A DNA stretch of 64,000 bases. It comes from Acidaminobacter sp. JC074 (GTDB taxonomy: Bacteria > Bacillota > Clostridia > Peptostreptococcales > Acidaminobacteraceae). Shown here in pieces: positions 15,253-25,053 of this stretch. Made by a program: the position numbers and the translations under genes. Each line of letters starts with the position of its first letter. Position 1 is the first letter of the stretch. The stretch covers positions 331,813 through 395,812 of the forward strand of contig NZ_VANV01000009.1 of assembly GCF_022496765.1 (NCBI RefSeq), read 5' to 3'. The notes under the pieces are model-generated. The model did no database searches. It was given only the letters and a program-made list of their open reading frames with translations, and had not been told where the DNA came from.

Positions 15253-17431
15253 ATGATGTTACTCTTTTTACTTCTATAATATCTTCTAAAGTCTTTAACT
15301 TACTCAACAAGCTATTTAGTTTATTTATATCTGTTACTTCAATACTTAAATTTATAACTGCAACACCTGATTTTAAAAGCTTGGCACTGACACCTGTAAC
15401 CACTAAATTGATGGCGGTAATAATAGATGTAACCTCAGAAAGAAGACCCTTTCTATCTGGTGCTATTACTTGAATTTCAGTTGTAAATGTTGCTGTCTCA
15501 GCTACATGCCAAGCCACTTCAATAAATCTGTTTTTCATCTCATCGGTATTTTCAAAGTTCTTACAGTCAGCGCGGTGGATGGTTACCCCCCTACCTCTTG
15601 TAATGTATCCGATGATGTCATCACCAGGAACAGGCGTACAACATTTTGCAAATCGAGTTAAAACGTCATCTAAACCTTTAACAACAACTGATTGACCCGC
15701 ACGTTTCCTGTTGCGCTCTTGTTCTCTCGTTTCTTCTTTTTTAATTTCAATGCTTGTAATATCTTCTGGTTCTTGTTCCTTTTGGTGTTCTTTTCTATAA
15801 GCTTCTTTTAACTTAGGAAGCACCTGATTCATCATAATACCACCATAACCGATGGTAGCATATAAATCATCTAAAGAATAAACACTCAGTCTTGCCATTA
15901 AAGGATCTAACCACTTGTTCTGCATCAACTCATTTGGTTTAAAACCAGCTTTTCTGATTTCTCTTTCAAGCATTTCGCGACCTTTTTCAATGTTTTCTTC
16001 GCGACGTTCTTTCTTAAACCAGTGTTTGATTTTATTCTTAGCTTGGGTAGACTTTACAAAAGTCAACCAGTCTCTTGATGGACCGTTTGAGTTCTTTTGA
16101 GTCATAATTTCAACAATCTCACCCGTGCTTAATTTATATGATAATGGGACAATACGACCATTGACTTTAGCACCGACACATTTGTTGCCGACTTCTGTAT
16201 GGATCTTATAGGCAAAGTCTACTGGCGTTGAACCATCTGGTAGTTCTATTACACTTGATTGTGGCGTAAAGACATATACCTGGTGGTCTAAAACATCAAT
16301 CTTTAAAGAAGACATAAATTCTTCAGGATTATCAATGTCACCTTGCCATTCCATCATTTGTCTTAACCAAACAAGTTTTTCATCGATATCAGACACGCCT
16401 TTTTTCTCTTTATAAGAGAAGTGGGCAGCAATACCATATTCTGATACTCGGTGCATTTCATGCGTTCTAATCTGTACCTCAAAGGGTTCCCCTTCATTGC
16501 CCATAACGGTTGTATGAAGCGAACGGTACATATTAGGCTTTGGCATAGCAATATAATCCTTAAACCTGCCAGGAAGTGGTTTCCACATAGTATGGACCAC
16601 ACCAAGCGCCGCATAACAATCCTTAACCGTATCAACTAGGATCCTAATAGCTGTAATATCATATATCTCTGAAAACTCTTTATTTTGATATTTAATTTTC
16701 TTGTATATAGAATAAAAGTTTTTCGGTCTACCATATATGTCATAGGACATATGGGTTTCATCTAAAGATTCAGAAATCTGAGCGATTACAGAATCAATGT
16801 AAGACTTTCTTTCAGATAACTTTTTATTCATTTTTGATGATAAATCATAATATACTTCTGGTTCTAAATAAAGCAAACATAAATCTTCAAGCTCACCCTT
16901 GATCTTAAAAATACCCAGTCTATGTGCAATTGGTACATAAATTTCTAAAGTCTCAAGTGCTTTTTCCTGCTTCTTGGCTTCAGATTGGTACTTTAAAGTT
17001 CTCATATTATGAAGACGGTCTACAAGCTTGATGAGTATAACTCTGATGTCTTTGGCCATGGCTAAAAACATCTTTCTCAGGTTTTCAACTTGTATTTCTT
17101 TTTTTGTCTCATAATGCATTTTTGTAAGCTTTGTCACACCGTCTACCAACTGGGCAACCGAGTGACCAAATTCTTCTTCAATCTCTTCGAAATCTGCATC
17201 CGTATCTTCTATTGTATCATGTAATAAACAAGCTACAATTGTGTCTGAATCTACTTCTAATTCTGCAACAATTAAAGAAACAGCAAGGGGATGAATAAAA
17301 AACGGTTCTCCCGATTTTCTCAACTGGCCTTCATGGGCCTTCTTTGAGTAAACATATGCCTTCTTTAATTTTTCTATATTAACATTTTTATTAATGGATT
17401 GAATTTTTTCAATATACTCATTAATTTCCAT
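15251..17431 (-). CDS. relA: RelA/SpoT bifunctional (p)ppGpp synthetase/hydrolase
   Basis: About 726 aa from the ATG at 17431, which has AGAAGG 7 nt upstream; an in-frame codon 16 positions earlier lacks an RBS. Domains in order are the HD hydrolase (HPLAVSLIVAEL, CLLHDTIEDT, LVDRLHNMRT), synthetase (YGRPKNFYSIYKK, DITAIRI), TGS (VFTPQSSVIELPDGSTPVDF), zinc-finger/helical region and ACT (IQVIAPDRKGLLSEVT). It makes and degrades the alarmone (p)ppGpp in the stringent response. It belongs to the recJ-apt-relA arrangement common in Firmicutes. Confidence 0.96.
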   Translation of the reverse strand: MEINEYIEKIQSINKNVNIEKLKKAYVYSKKAHEGQLRKSGEPFFIHPLAVSLIVAELEVDSDTIVACLLHDTIEDTDADFEEIEEEFGHSVAQLVDGVTKLTKMHYETKKEIQVENLRKMFLAMAKDIRVILIKLVDRLHNMRTLKYQSEAKKQEKALETLEIYVPIAHRLGIFKIKGELEDLCLLYLEPEVYYDLSSKMNKKLSERKSYIDSVIAQISESLDETHMSYDIYGRPKNFYSIYKKIKYQNKEFSEIYDITAIRILVDTVKDCYAALGVVHTMWKPLPGRFKDYIAMPKPNMYRSLHTTVMGNEGEPFEVQIRTHEMHRVSEYGIAAHFSYKEKKGVSDIDEKLVWLRQMMEWQGDIDNPEEFMSSLKIDVLDHQVYVFTPQSSVIELPDGSTPVDFAYKIHTEVGNKCVGAKVNGRIVPLSYKLSTGEIVEIMTQKNSNGPSRDWLTFVKSTQAKNKIKHWFKKERREENIEKGREMLEREIRKAGFKPNELMQNKWLDPLMARLSVYSLDDLYATIGYGGIMMNQVLPKLKEAYRKEHQKEQEPEDITSIEIKKEETREQERNRKRAGQSVVVKGLDDVLTRFAKCCTPVPGDDIIGYITRGRGVTIHRADCKNFENTDEMKNRFIEVAWHVAETATFTTEIQVIAPDRKGLLSEVTSIITAINLVVTGVSAKLLKSGVAVINLSIEVTDINKLNSLLSKLKTLEDIIEVKRVTS

Positions 17432-17467
17432 ACTACACCTTCTAACTACTAAATGATTAATATAGTT

Positions 17468-17496
17468 ATTATATAACAAAACACTTCCCTAAACAA
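17468..17496 (-). promoter_or_regulatory. Possible relA promoter
   Basis: On the minus strand TTGTTT (17491-17496) and TATAAT (17468-17473) have a 17-nt spacer. It lies behind the apt terminator, so relA can be transcribed on its own. Confidence 0.5.
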
Positions 17497-17520
17497 CACA
17501 TAAAAGGCTATATTAGAGTT

Positions 17521-17545
17521 AAAAAAGCCCGCTACAATAGCGGGC
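17521..17545 (-). terminator. apt terminator
   Basis: GCCCGCTA (17527-17534) and TAGCGGGC (17538-17545) form an 8-bp GC-rich stem with a 3-nt loop. It is followed on the minus strand by six U. Confidence 0.92.
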
Positions 17546-17551
17546 ATTTGA

Positions 17552-18064
17552 TTAGTATTCTATTACGTTTCTAACTGTGTAATCTTTTAATGTTTCTCTA
17601 CCATCTAAGAATGATAATTCGATTAGAAAAAGAACTGCTGAAACTTCTGCGCCTAACTTTTCTACAAGCTCTGCAACGGCTTTAGTTGTACCACCTGTTG
17701 CAAGTAAATCATCCACGATCAAGACCTTGTCACCTTTTTTAATGGCATCTTTATGAATTTCTAAAGCATCTGTGCCATACTCTAATTCATATTCGTGCTT
17801 AACTGTTTCAGAAGGTAATTTACCTGGTTTTCTAACAAGAACCATTGGCTTTCCTGCTTCATAAGCCATAGGTGCACTGAAGATGAATCCTCTAGCTTCA
17901 GGTCCAATGATAACATCATAATCATACTCATCAGCAATTTTCACAAGTTCTGCAATTGCAAACTTAAATGCCTCTGGCTCTTGCAGTAAAGTTGTGATGT
18001 CCTTAAAACTGATACCTTCTTTAGGAAAATTCTCTACCGTTCTTATTTTACTTTTTAAATCCAT
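17552..18064 (-). CDS. apt: Adenine phosphoribosyltransferase
   Basis: About 170 aa from the ATG at 18064, with AGGAGG 4 nt upstream; the six codons before it form the RBS region behind recJ. The PRPP-binding motif VLIVDDLLATGGT and the adenine-binding N-terminal part (RTVENFPKEGISFKDITTLL) are typical. It salvages adenine to AMP. It lies 14 nt after the recJ stop. Confidence 0.97.
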   Translation of the reverse strand: MDLKSKIRTVENFPKEGISFKDITTLLQEPEAFKFAIAELVKIADEYDYDVIIGPEARGFIFSAPMAYEAGKPMVLVRKPGKLPSETVKHEYELEYGTDALEIHKDAIKKGDKVLIVDDLLATGGTTKAVAELVEKLGAEVSAVLFLIELSFLDGRETLKDYTVRNVIEY

Positions 18065-18078
18065 ACTTCCTCCTGTAA

Positions 18079-20553
18079 TCATTTAATGATTTCCTTGTAA
18101 ATCTTTATATAATCGAAAAATTCATCTCGTATTGATGAGACCTTCTGGAATATATCTGAAGATTCCAGATTCAACCTTTCTTTAGGTCTAGGTAAAACTT
18201 CAATGTGATAAGCATCTGATTCAACGAGCTTAATCAAATTCAAGTAAGATAATATCCTGAGAGACAACTCACACTTGATCACATCCATATGAAGCATTTT
18301 CGAAAAATCTTCTAAATCAATGGTTAACTTACCTTCTTCAGACAACAAAGCCTTATATATATCAACCAAGTCCAAACGATGGGGTATGGCTGTGTATAAT
18401 AACTCTGCTTGGGATTTTTCATCCACATAAGGCTGGGTCATATACTTAATTCTCGATTGACTGTAGTTCTCTAGTAAGCCTGCCCATGCTTCACTGTAAA
18501 GTAAGTCATAGACAACAACCTCATCATAATTTTTAAAATCTATATTTTTAAAGATTGGATTAACCACAATGTCCACAGATGATTTCTCAGAAATATCGTT
18601 AAAGTGGATCCTTATATCTTGAGAACTCACATCCAAGTCATCTAATCTAAAATACAATTCTATAAAAGAATAAAAAGATTGTACCAATACTAATCTTCTA
18701 CCACCACTTGAAGTACAATAATCAAGTCTTGAAGAACTTGTTGTATCAAAATCAGTAAAAGCATACGATGGCCTCTTAGGACCATCTAGTCCATTATAAA
18801 ATAAAGCACGTGCCAATGTCTTTGTAAATAATTTACCAATTTCTGAGCCCTTATAATAGTCAGGCTGTAGACGTCTGATATCTTTGATCATAAATTGGAT
18901 GGTTTCAATGCCTCTGAAGACATTTTTAGACAAAGTCATTACCATATCCAATTGATCCGTAGACCTTAGGTCTTTAAACTCCTCTGCCATTCTAAAGCCA
19001 ATGGCATCAAAAGTTCTCTTACCATCATGTAGGATAAGTTTAAGGTGATCTTTTTCCTGACCAAGCATCCTTACACTATCTACAGTTAAACCATTGTATA
19101 CAAATGACGGTTTGGGATTACCAAGACCATGAGGCTCTAACTCATTTAGGGCATCTAATGTTTCATAAGTAATCTCATTACTATGAACAATAGAATCTAT
19201 TTTAACACGAGGCACTAGGTCCTCTTCTGTAATGTGCTTTCTTGCGTATTCATTTATTTCAAATCTTAGCTGGTCAACATCGTTTTCATGTAGAGAAAGA
19301 CCTGCAGCCTGCTTATGGCCACCAAAACCTATAAAAAGGTGTTTACAAGCATTCAAGGCATCAAATATTGAGATGTCTCCAACACTTCTGGCAGACCCCT
19401 TAGCCACACCATCTTCTATGGATAGGATGACGGATGGTCTGTGGTATTTCTCAGTTATTCTAGAAGCAACAATGCCAATAACACCTGTATGCCAGGCAAC
19501 ACCAGAAACAACAATGATCTTTTCTTTTTCCAAATCCACTTGTGCTTCAATCAAGTCATCAATGGATTCTACGATTTCTTTTTCTATGGCTTGTCTCTCG
19601 ATGTTTAACTCATTTAAGGCTTTGGCTAGACGAAGTGCTTCATCTTCATTCTTACTTGTTAGAAGCTCCACACCAAGACCTGGCTTGCCTATTCTACCTG
19701 CGGCATTGATCTTTGGTCCTAGATTAAAACCAATATGTCCAGTGTTAATCTCTTTATCTAAAAGCTCAGAAACTTCCAAAAGGGCTTTTAAACCAAGGTT
19801 TTTTGTATTAGATATAACATCTAAACCGACCTTTGTAATCGACCTGTTTTCATCTACAATAGGAGCAATATCTGCAACAGTACCTAGAGCAACGACATCC
19901 ATAAACAAATCGTAATGATTTACAAAACGGTCTCTTAACAGACCTTGCACAATTTTCATGGCAATGCCAACACCAGCCAGCATATCAAATGGATAGTTAC
20001 AATCACTCTGCTTAGGGTTTAAGACCGCATAAGCATCAGGAATTTCTTCCTGACAATTGTGGTGGTCTGAAATAATGATGTCCTTTTTCATCTTGTTAAC
20101 AAAGGCCACTTCATCTACTGATGTGATACCGCAATCAACACTGATAATCAAGTCACCACCCTGTTCGATGATTTTATTAAGACCATATTCAGAAAGACCA
20201 TAACCTTCTTCTAACCTATTTGGAATATAGTAATTAACAGGTACACCTAATAAATCAAAACATATCAAAAGAACTGAAATAGATGTAATGCCATCTACAT
20301 CATAATCTCCATAAATCCATATGGATTCTTCATTGTCCATGGCGTCACGAATTCTATCAATGGCCTTTTTCATGTCCTTCATCAAAAAAGGATCATACAA
20401 TAAGTCTATAGATGGATTTAAAAAATCCTCTACATCTTTTTCAGTATCATAACCTCTGTTAACGAGTATTTGCTTGATGATTGGATGAACCTTGGTATCA
20501 AGGTTTACCTCTTTATTTTTTTCTATTGTCCATTTTTTACTATGTAAACTCAT
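18079..20553 (-). CDS. recJ: Single-stranded-DNA-specific exonuclease RecJ
   Basis: This 824-aa RecJ has the DHH phosphoesterase motifs: YGDYDVDG, DHHNC and, in DHHA1, GGHKQAAG. An OB-fold domain follows. A C-terminal extension of about 250 residues is present, as in many Firmicutes. RecJ degrades ssDNA 5' to 3' in recombination and repair. No good SD stands at the usual distance from the ATG (AAGAAGG lies about 13 nt upstream), so translation may be weak. It heads the recJ-apt pair. Confidence 0.94.
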   Translation of the reverse strand: MSLHSKKWTIEKNKEVNLDTKVHPIIKQILVNRGYDTEKDVEDFLNPSIDLLYDPFLMKDMKKAIDRIRDAMDNEESIWIYGDYDVDGITSISVLLICFDLLGVPVNYYIPNRLEEGYGLSEYGLNKIIEQGGDLIISVDCGITSVDEVAFVNKMKKDIIISDHHNCQEEIPDAYAVLNPKQSDCNYPFDMLAGVGIAMKIVQGLLRDRFVNHYDLFMDVVALGTVADIAPIVDENRSITKVGLDVISNTKNLGLKALLEVSELLDKEINTGHIGFNLGPKINAAGRIGKPGLGVELLTSKNEDEALRLAKALNELNIERQAIEKEIVESIDDLIEAQVDLEKEKIIVVSGVAWHTGVIGIVASRITEKYHRPSVILSIEDGVAKGSARSVGDISIFDALNACKHLFIGFGGHKQAAGLSLHENDVDQLRFEINEYARKHITEEDLVPRVKIDSIVHSNEITYETLDALNELEPHGLGNPKPSFVYNGLTVDSVRMLGQEKDHLKLILHDGKRTFDAIGFRMAEEFKDLRSTDQLDMVMTLSKNVFRGIETIQFMIKDIRRLQPDYYKGSEIGKLFTKTLARALFYNGLDGPKRPSYAFTDFDTTSSSRLDYCTSSGGRRLVLVQSFYSFIELYFRLDDLDVSSQDIRIHFNDISEKSSVDIVVNPIFKNIDFKNYDEVVVYDLLYSEAWAGLLENYSQSRIKYMTQPYVDEKSQAELLYTAIPHRLDLVDIYKALLSEEGKLTIDLEDFSKMLHMDVIKCELSLRILSYLNLIKLVESDAYHIEVLPRPKERLNLESSDIFQKVSSIRDEFFDYIKIYKEIIK

Positions 20554-20615
20554 ACTTTTATTTTACCTTCTTCTCTTCCCCTTTTTATGATAGTTTAATT
20601 TTTACTTCATGTAAA

Positions 20616-20647
20616 GAAAAGAAAAGCTTAGAGCCACAGCTCTAAGC
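20616..20647 (-). terminator. secF terminator
   Basis: GCTTAGAGC (20626-20634) pairs with GCTCTAAGC (20639-20647), a 9-bp stem with a CACA/TGTG loop. TTTTCTTTTC follows on the minus strand. Confidence 0.88.
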
Positions 20648-20654
20648 AAGATTT

Positions 20655-21551
20655 CTATTGAACACTCTTATAGTGTTGTTGTTTATCAGCTCTTGATCTC
20701 TTCCATAATGCCCAAAGTGGACTTGCAATAAAGATCGAAGAATAAGTACCAGCTAATACACCTGCCATTAATGGGAATGCTAACTCTTTGATAGAATCAA
20801 CACCTAAAACATAAAGCGAACCAATAACCAGTAGTGTTGTAACTGATGTGTTGATTGAACGAACAATCGTCTGCTTTAATGACTTGTTTGCAATTTCAAA
20901 GTAGTCAGGACGCTTTTCAAATTTAACGTTCTCTCTGATTCTATCAAATACAACAATCGTATCGTTTATTGAGTAACCAACAACTGTTAATACCGCTGCA
21001 ATAAATGCTGAGTTAACAGGTACTTGGAAGATCGCATAAACTGATAATAAGATTGCAACGTCATGTAACAAGGCTAAAATTGCCGCTACACCAAACACAA
21101 TTTCAAATCTGAAAGTGATGTAAACAAGCATACCTGCAGCTGCAATGATTACAGCCCATAAGGCACGTGTCTTAATCTCATTACCAACACTAGCACTGTA
21201 TTGATCTGTTGATCTATGCTCAGCATTTGGGTAAAGTGATTTGATCATTGTTTCAATTTCAGCTCTATCATCAACTGATAAAGAAGTTGTCGTTCTGATG
21301 ATAACCTCTTGGTCTCTTGTCTCATCAATACCAGTCTTAATAACTGCAGAGTTTAAATCTTTGTTAACGCCATCAAGACCTTCTTCAATATCTTTTGTAT
21401 CAAATGTTTCATTTAAGTTGTACTGAATTTGTGTACCACCTTGAAAATCGATACCTTCATTTAAACCATTTATAGCAAACATGCCGATTCCAACTAGGAT
21501 AACACATAGAGAAATGGCAAACCAAATTTTATAATGCTTTAAAATATCCAT
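20655..21551 (-). CDS. secF: Protein translocase subunit SecF
   Basis: This 298-aa RND-like membrane protein has an N-terminal transmembrane helix, the motif GIDFQGGTQIQY, a periplasmic domain, and five C-terminal helices including VVGYSINDTIVVFDRIREN. With SecD it uses the proton or sodium gradient to drive late steps of Sec export. The gene follows secD after 8 nt, with AGGAGGG before the ATG. SecD and SecF are separate here rather than fused as in Bacillus. Confidence 0.96.
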   Translation of the reverse strand: MDILKHYKIWFAISLCVILVGIGMFAINGLNEGIDFQGGTQIQYNLNETFDTKDIEEGLDGVNKDLNSAVIKTGIDETRDQEVIIRTTTSLSVDDRAEIETMIKSLYPNAEHRSTDQYSASVGNEIKTRALWAVIIAAAGMLVYITFRFEIVFGVAAILALLHDVAILLSVYAIFQVPVNSAFIAAVLTVVGYSINDTIVVFDRIRENVKFEKRPDYFEIANKSLKQTIVRSINTSVTTLLVIGSLYVLGVDSIKELAFPLMAGVLAGTYSSIFIASPLWALWKRSRADKQQHYKSVQ

Positions 21552-21559
21552 ATTCCCTC

Positions 21560-22894
21560 CTATGCACCAAAGTATTTTCTATTCTTAACCCAGCCTAATG
21601 CATCGATATTTACAAGCACAGTTCTCGTAAAGATAACTGCTGTAAACATTGAAGCAACAATACCTATACCTAAAGTAGTAGCAAAGCCTTTGATTGGACC
21701 TTCACCAAAACTGTAAAGTACAACAGCTGCAATTAAAGTAGTAATATTCGCATCCATGATTGTTCTCATCGCACGCTTAAAGCCTGACTTAATTGACGCT
21801 CTAACTGTCTTGCCATTTCTAAGTTCTTCTTTTAATCTCTCAAAAATCACGACATTCGCATCAACGGCCATACCCACACCAAGTACAATACCAGCTACAC
21901 CTGGAAGTGTTAAAGTCGCTTGAAGACCAACCATTGTGAAAAGAATAATTGTAGAATATAAGATAAGTGCAAACGATGCTACTAAACCTGGTACTCTGTA
22001 GTAGAATAACATAAATATTACTACAAGAATGAAACCTATTTTAGCTGCATTAATTGCAGAATCCAATGCATCTTGTCCAAGAGTTGGACCAATTAATGAT
22101 GATTGAACTTCTTCTAATTCAAGTGGTAAAGCACCTGATTTGATCTGTAAAGATAAATCAATTGCCTCAGACTGAGTCATGTTACCACGGATATATACTT
22201 GACCTGTACTTAATACAGAATCAGCGATCGGCGCTGAAATAACAACACCATCTACAGCAATAGCAATAATACCAAAACCAGATTCTCTTTGAACATATTC
22301 AAGAGTCGTTTCTTCAAATGCCTTAGCACCAGCGCTATCCATTTCTAAATCAACAACATAACCTATTGCACCAGTTTCTGTATTTAAGAATCTGCTACCA
22401 GAGTTCTTAATTGATGAACCATCCATGATTTCAACGGCATCAAAAGAACCAACAAGTACATTACCTGCATCTACTTCTGCTTGATCAATCAGTTCACCTT
22501 CAGCTACCTTATGAAAAGTTAACTTTGCAGTTGTACCAATAAATTTCGCAGCTTCATTTACATCTGAAACACCCGGCATTTCTACACGGATTCTTCTTTT
22601 GTCGTAGTTAACAGTAATCTTAGGCTCCATTAAACCTTTACTGTCAATACGTGTACTCATTACAGCTTTTGTTCCGTCTAACTCTGTGCGGATACGTTCT
22701 TCGGTCCATGATGGATCTACAATCGCCTCGTATTCAAGTACAACTCCACCTTGAATATCAAGACCAAGTTTCATTGAATCTGCTACTGAAGATACACCTA
22801 CAGTTTCTGTACCGATTCCAAAGAATGCAGTATATACCATTAATCCTACAATTGCAATAATTAAGATCAACGATACTAGCTTTCTAGACTTCAT
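21560..22894 (-). CDS. secD: Protein translocase subunit SecD
   Basis: This 444-aa partner of SecF has a first transmembrane helix followed by LGLDIQGGVVLEYE. A P1 extracytoplasmic domain comes next, and the C-terminal membrane part contains GVGMAVDANVVIFERLKEELRNG. TTGGAGGG precedes the ATG. The yajC-scfA-scfB-carbonic anhydrase-secD-secF order is partly conserved across Clostridia. Confidence 0.97.
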   Translation of the reverse strand: MKSRKLVSLILIIAIVGLMVYTAFFGIGTETVGVSSVADSMKLGLDIQGGVVLEYEAIVDPSWTEERIRTELDGTKAVMSTRIDSKGLMEPKITVNYDKRRIRVEMPGVSDVNEAAKFIGTTAKLTFHKVAEGELIDQAEVDAGNVLVGSFDAVEIMDGSSIKNSGSRFLNTETGAIGYVVDLEMDSAGAKAFEETTLEYVQRESGFGIIAIAVDGVVISAPIADSVLSTGQVYIRGNMTQSEAIDLSLQIKSGALPLELEEVQSSLIGPTLGQDALDSAINAAKIGFILVVIFMLFYYRVPGLVASFALILYSTIILFTMVGLQATLTLPGVAGIVLGVGMAVDANVVIFERLKEELRNGKTVRASIKSGFKRAMRTIMDANITTLIAAVVLYSFGEGPIKGFATTLGIGIVASMFTAVIFTRTVLVNIDALGWVKNRKYFGA

Positions 22895-22914
22895 GTTGTT
22901 CCCTCCAATATTAA

Positions 22915-23418
22915 TTATTTTTTATGTGAGTTCGCTTCTTTTACATAACCTTTTGCAGAATCCAAAAGACCTTGTATAGCTTCATCACCTAGTGTTTTCA
23001 CAACTTTTCCTGGTGATCCAACAACTAAAGATTTAGATGTTATTACCTTGCCAGGTGGAATTAAAGCACCTGCACCAATGATAACATCATCTTCTATGAT
23101 GGCCCCATCTAAAACAATGGCACCCATCCCTATTAAAACACGATTGCCTACCGTACAACCATGAACAATAGCATTATGTCCAATTGTAACATCATCACCA
23201 ATAGTCGTCTTAAAACCTTTGGCTACATGGATAGTTACATTATCTTGTACATTGGTACGCTGACCTATTTTGATGTTTTCAACATCGCCACGTAAAACAG
23301 CCCCATACCATATGCTTGAATCCTCACCTAATGTTACTTTACCAATAACAGAAGACGATTCTGCTACAAAGCAAGATTCATGAATTTCTGGTAAATAGTT
23401 CTCGTATTTAATAATCAT
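22915..23418 (-). CDS. Gamma-carbonic-anhydrase-like hexapeptide repeat protein
   Basis: This 167-aa left-handed beta-helix protein consists of hexapeptide repeats (for example VIGKVTLGEDSSIWYGAVLRGD and IGHNAIVHGCTVGNRVLIGMGA). Histidines in VTIHVAK, IGHNAIVHG are at the positions of the zinc ligands in gamma-class carbonic anhydrases. Many members have no proven anhydrase activity. Its ATG directly follows the stop of the SCIFF maturase (TAAATG), with the RBS inside that gene, so the two are translationally coupled. Confidence 0.88.
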   Translation of the reverse strand: MIIKYENYLPEIHESCFVAESSSVIGKVTLGEDSSIWYGAVLRGDVENIKIGQRTNVQDNVTIHVAKGFKTTIGDDVTIGHNAIVHGCTVGNRVLIGMGAIVLDGAIIEDDVIIGAGALIPPGKVITSKSLVVGSPGKVVKTLGDEAIQGLLDSAKGYVKEANSHKK

Positions 23419-24771
23419 TTATTCCTCCATTAACTTCGCTTGAATGTAAAGTGACGCTTCAAGTCTTTTCTTTTCCATATCACAACCTAAGTCATATGGA
23501 ATGTTAATGTCATTATTAAAATTGAATGCATTGGCGTGACAGCCACCAGAACAGTAGAATTTAGCCCAACACGTCTTACACTTCTCTTTGTTGTAGACAT
23601 GTGCATTCTTAAATTCTGTGCTTAAGTGGTTGTTATAAGTACCTTCTACAACACTACCGATTCTGAAATCTTCATTGCCAACAAACTGATGACAAGGATA
23701 GATATCTCCATCTGGTGTAATTGCCACATACTCAGACCCAGCACCACAACCCGTTAGACGTTTAACCACACATGGTCCTTGAGATAGATCTACAATGAAG
23801 TGGAAGAATGAAAAATCATTTTCTTTACCTCTTCTTGAAACCAACTCTTCAGCCAATAGATCATATTGTTCATAAATAGTCTCTAAATCTTCTTCACGAA
23901 GTGCATAGTCGTGGTGACCTTCAGCAACAACCGGCTCTACAGAAGTAGACTTAAAACCTAAGTCAGCCATATGAATGACATCTTTTGCAAAGTTGGTGTT
24001 GAATCTTGTGAAAGTCCCTCTAACATAGTAGTTCTTGTTACCACGCTTTTCAACAAGCTTCTTGAACTTAGGTACTATGATATCGTAAGTACCACCACCG
24101 TTAACTGTGTATCTCATTAAATCGTTAACTTCTCTAGTACCGTCAATACTGAGTACGACATTGTCCATATGCTCATTGATATAATAAATTTTATCATCAT
24201 CTAATAAAACACCATTCGTTGTAATTGTAAATCTGAAAAGCTTGTTGTGCTCTTCTTCCAACGAACGACCATACTTAACCAATTCTTTAACCACTTCAAA
24301 GTTCATTAGCGGTTCACCACCAAAGAAATCAACTTCTAGATTTCTTCTGTTACCTGAATTATCAACTAAAAACTTAAGTGCTTTCTTCCCTACTTCTAGA
24401 CTCATAAGACTTCTATCGCCTTCAAAGTCACCTTGCGAAGCAAAGCAGTATTTACAACGGATGTTACAGTCATGAGCGATGTGTAAACACATTGCCTTAA
24501 TCACTGGTTTTCTGTTTTGGAATTCCAGATTCTCAATGTAGCCATCCTCAGAAAAAAGTTGTTCATGGTCAATCAAATACTGTAATTCACCTATGGCTGA
24601 TATAACTTCTTCTTTGTCGTATTTGTTAGCTAGAAGCTCTGCAGTCTCTGATGCTTGATTCTCAGGAAAATGATCCAATATATCAAAAATCATTTCATCC
24701 ACAACATGCACAGCACCACTGTTTACATCTAGTACAACATAAACCCCATTTTTCTCAAACTTATGTATCAT
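23419..24771 (-). CDS. scfB: SCIFF peptide maturase (radical SAM/SPASM)
   Basis: This 450-aa radical SAM peptide maturase has an N-terminal precursor-binding (RRE-like) domain, then C102-x3-C106-x2-C109 (CNIRCKYC). DFFGGEPLMNFE and a C-terminal SPASM domain (TGCGAGS, YPCHQF, CKTCWAKFYCSGGC) hold auxiliary clusters. Such enzymes form thioether bonds between cysteines and alpha-carbons in the SCIFF peptide. The precursor gene scfA is 78 bp upstream, separated by a terminator hairpin. The ATG has AAAGGTG upstream. Confidence 0.96.
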   Translation of the reverse strand: MIHKFEKNGVYVVLDVNSGAVHVVDEMIFDILDHFPENQASETAELLANKYDKEEVISAIGELQYLIDHEQLFSEDGYIENLEFQNRKPVIKAMCLHIAHDCNIRCKYCFASQGDFEGDRSLMSLEVGKKALKFLVDNSGNRRNLEVDFFGGEPLMNFEVVKELVKYGRSLEEEHNKLFRFTITTNGVLLDDDKIYYINEHMDNVVLSIDGTREVNDLMRYTVNGGGTYDIIVPKFKKLVEKRGNKNYYVRGTFTRFNTNFAKDVIHMADLGFKSTSVEPVVAEGHHDYALREEDLETIYEQYDLLAEELVSRRGKENDFSFFHFIVDLSQGPCVVKRLTGCGAGSEYVAITPDGDIYPCHQFVGNEDFRIGSVVEGTYNNHLSTEFKNAHVYNKEKCKTCWAKFYCSGGCHANAFNFNNDINIPYDLGCDMEKKRLEASLYIQAKLMEE

Positions 24772-24804
24772 ATTTCACCTTTTCCATTCTACAAGAATTT
24801 AAAC

Positions 24805-24841
24805 AAAAAACGAGCTAATAGTACAAGTACTACTATTAGCT
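24805..24841 (-). terminator. Terminator/attenuator between scfA and scfB
   Basis: AGCTAATAGTA (24813-24823) pairs with TACTATTAGCT (24831-24841), an 11-bp stem with a 7-nt loop. TCG and then U6 follow on the minus strand. Partial read-through would give much precursor and little maturase. Confidence 0.85.
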
Positions 24842-24849
24842 AGAATTTC

Positions 24850-24990
24850 TTATTTATTTTCACATTCTTGGTTAGCTACTGTACAAGAAGTCTTACATGC
24901 TGATTGGCATGAAGTTTGGCACTCGCCACATCCTGCATGAGAAGCAGTTTCCTTCAATGTACCTTTGTTTAATGTCTTAATGTGTTTCAT
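24850..24990 (-). CDS. scfA: SCIFF ribosomally synthesised peptide precursor
   Basis: This 46-aa peptide is MKHIKTLNKGTL at the N-terminus, then C21, C24, C28, C32, C36 and C43: six cysteines in forty-five residues. It ends in QECENK. This is the near-universal clostridial SCIFF peptide, modified to a ranthipeptide by ScfB; its biological role is not known. GGGAGGTG precedes the ATG. It has an extended -10 promoter and a terminator of its own. Confidence 0.97.
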   Translation of the reverse strand: MKHIKTLNKGTLKETASHAGCGECQTSCQSACKTSCTVANQECENK

Positions 24991-25021
24991 ACTACACCTC
25001 CCTACTTTTAAGCCACATAAA

Positions 25022-25049
25022 ATTATATCATAAGCCAGTCGATAATTAA
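25022..25049 (-). promoter_or_regulatory. scfA promoter
   Basis: On the minus strand the extended -10 TGATATAAT (TATAAT at 25022-25027) is preceded, after 16 nt, by TTAATT (25044-25049). Confidence 0.65.
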
Positions 25050-25053
25050 AGCG

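Noticed and set aside
19232..19915. 227-codon plus-strand frame opposite recJ
   Set aside because: Antisense shadow of conserved RecJ DHH/DHHA1 coding sequence; Ser-rich composition typical of such shadows.
24850..24990. Metallothionein-like peptide
   Set aside because: The order with the SPASM radical SAM maturase and the N-terminal MKHIKTLNKGTL identify it as SCIFF.
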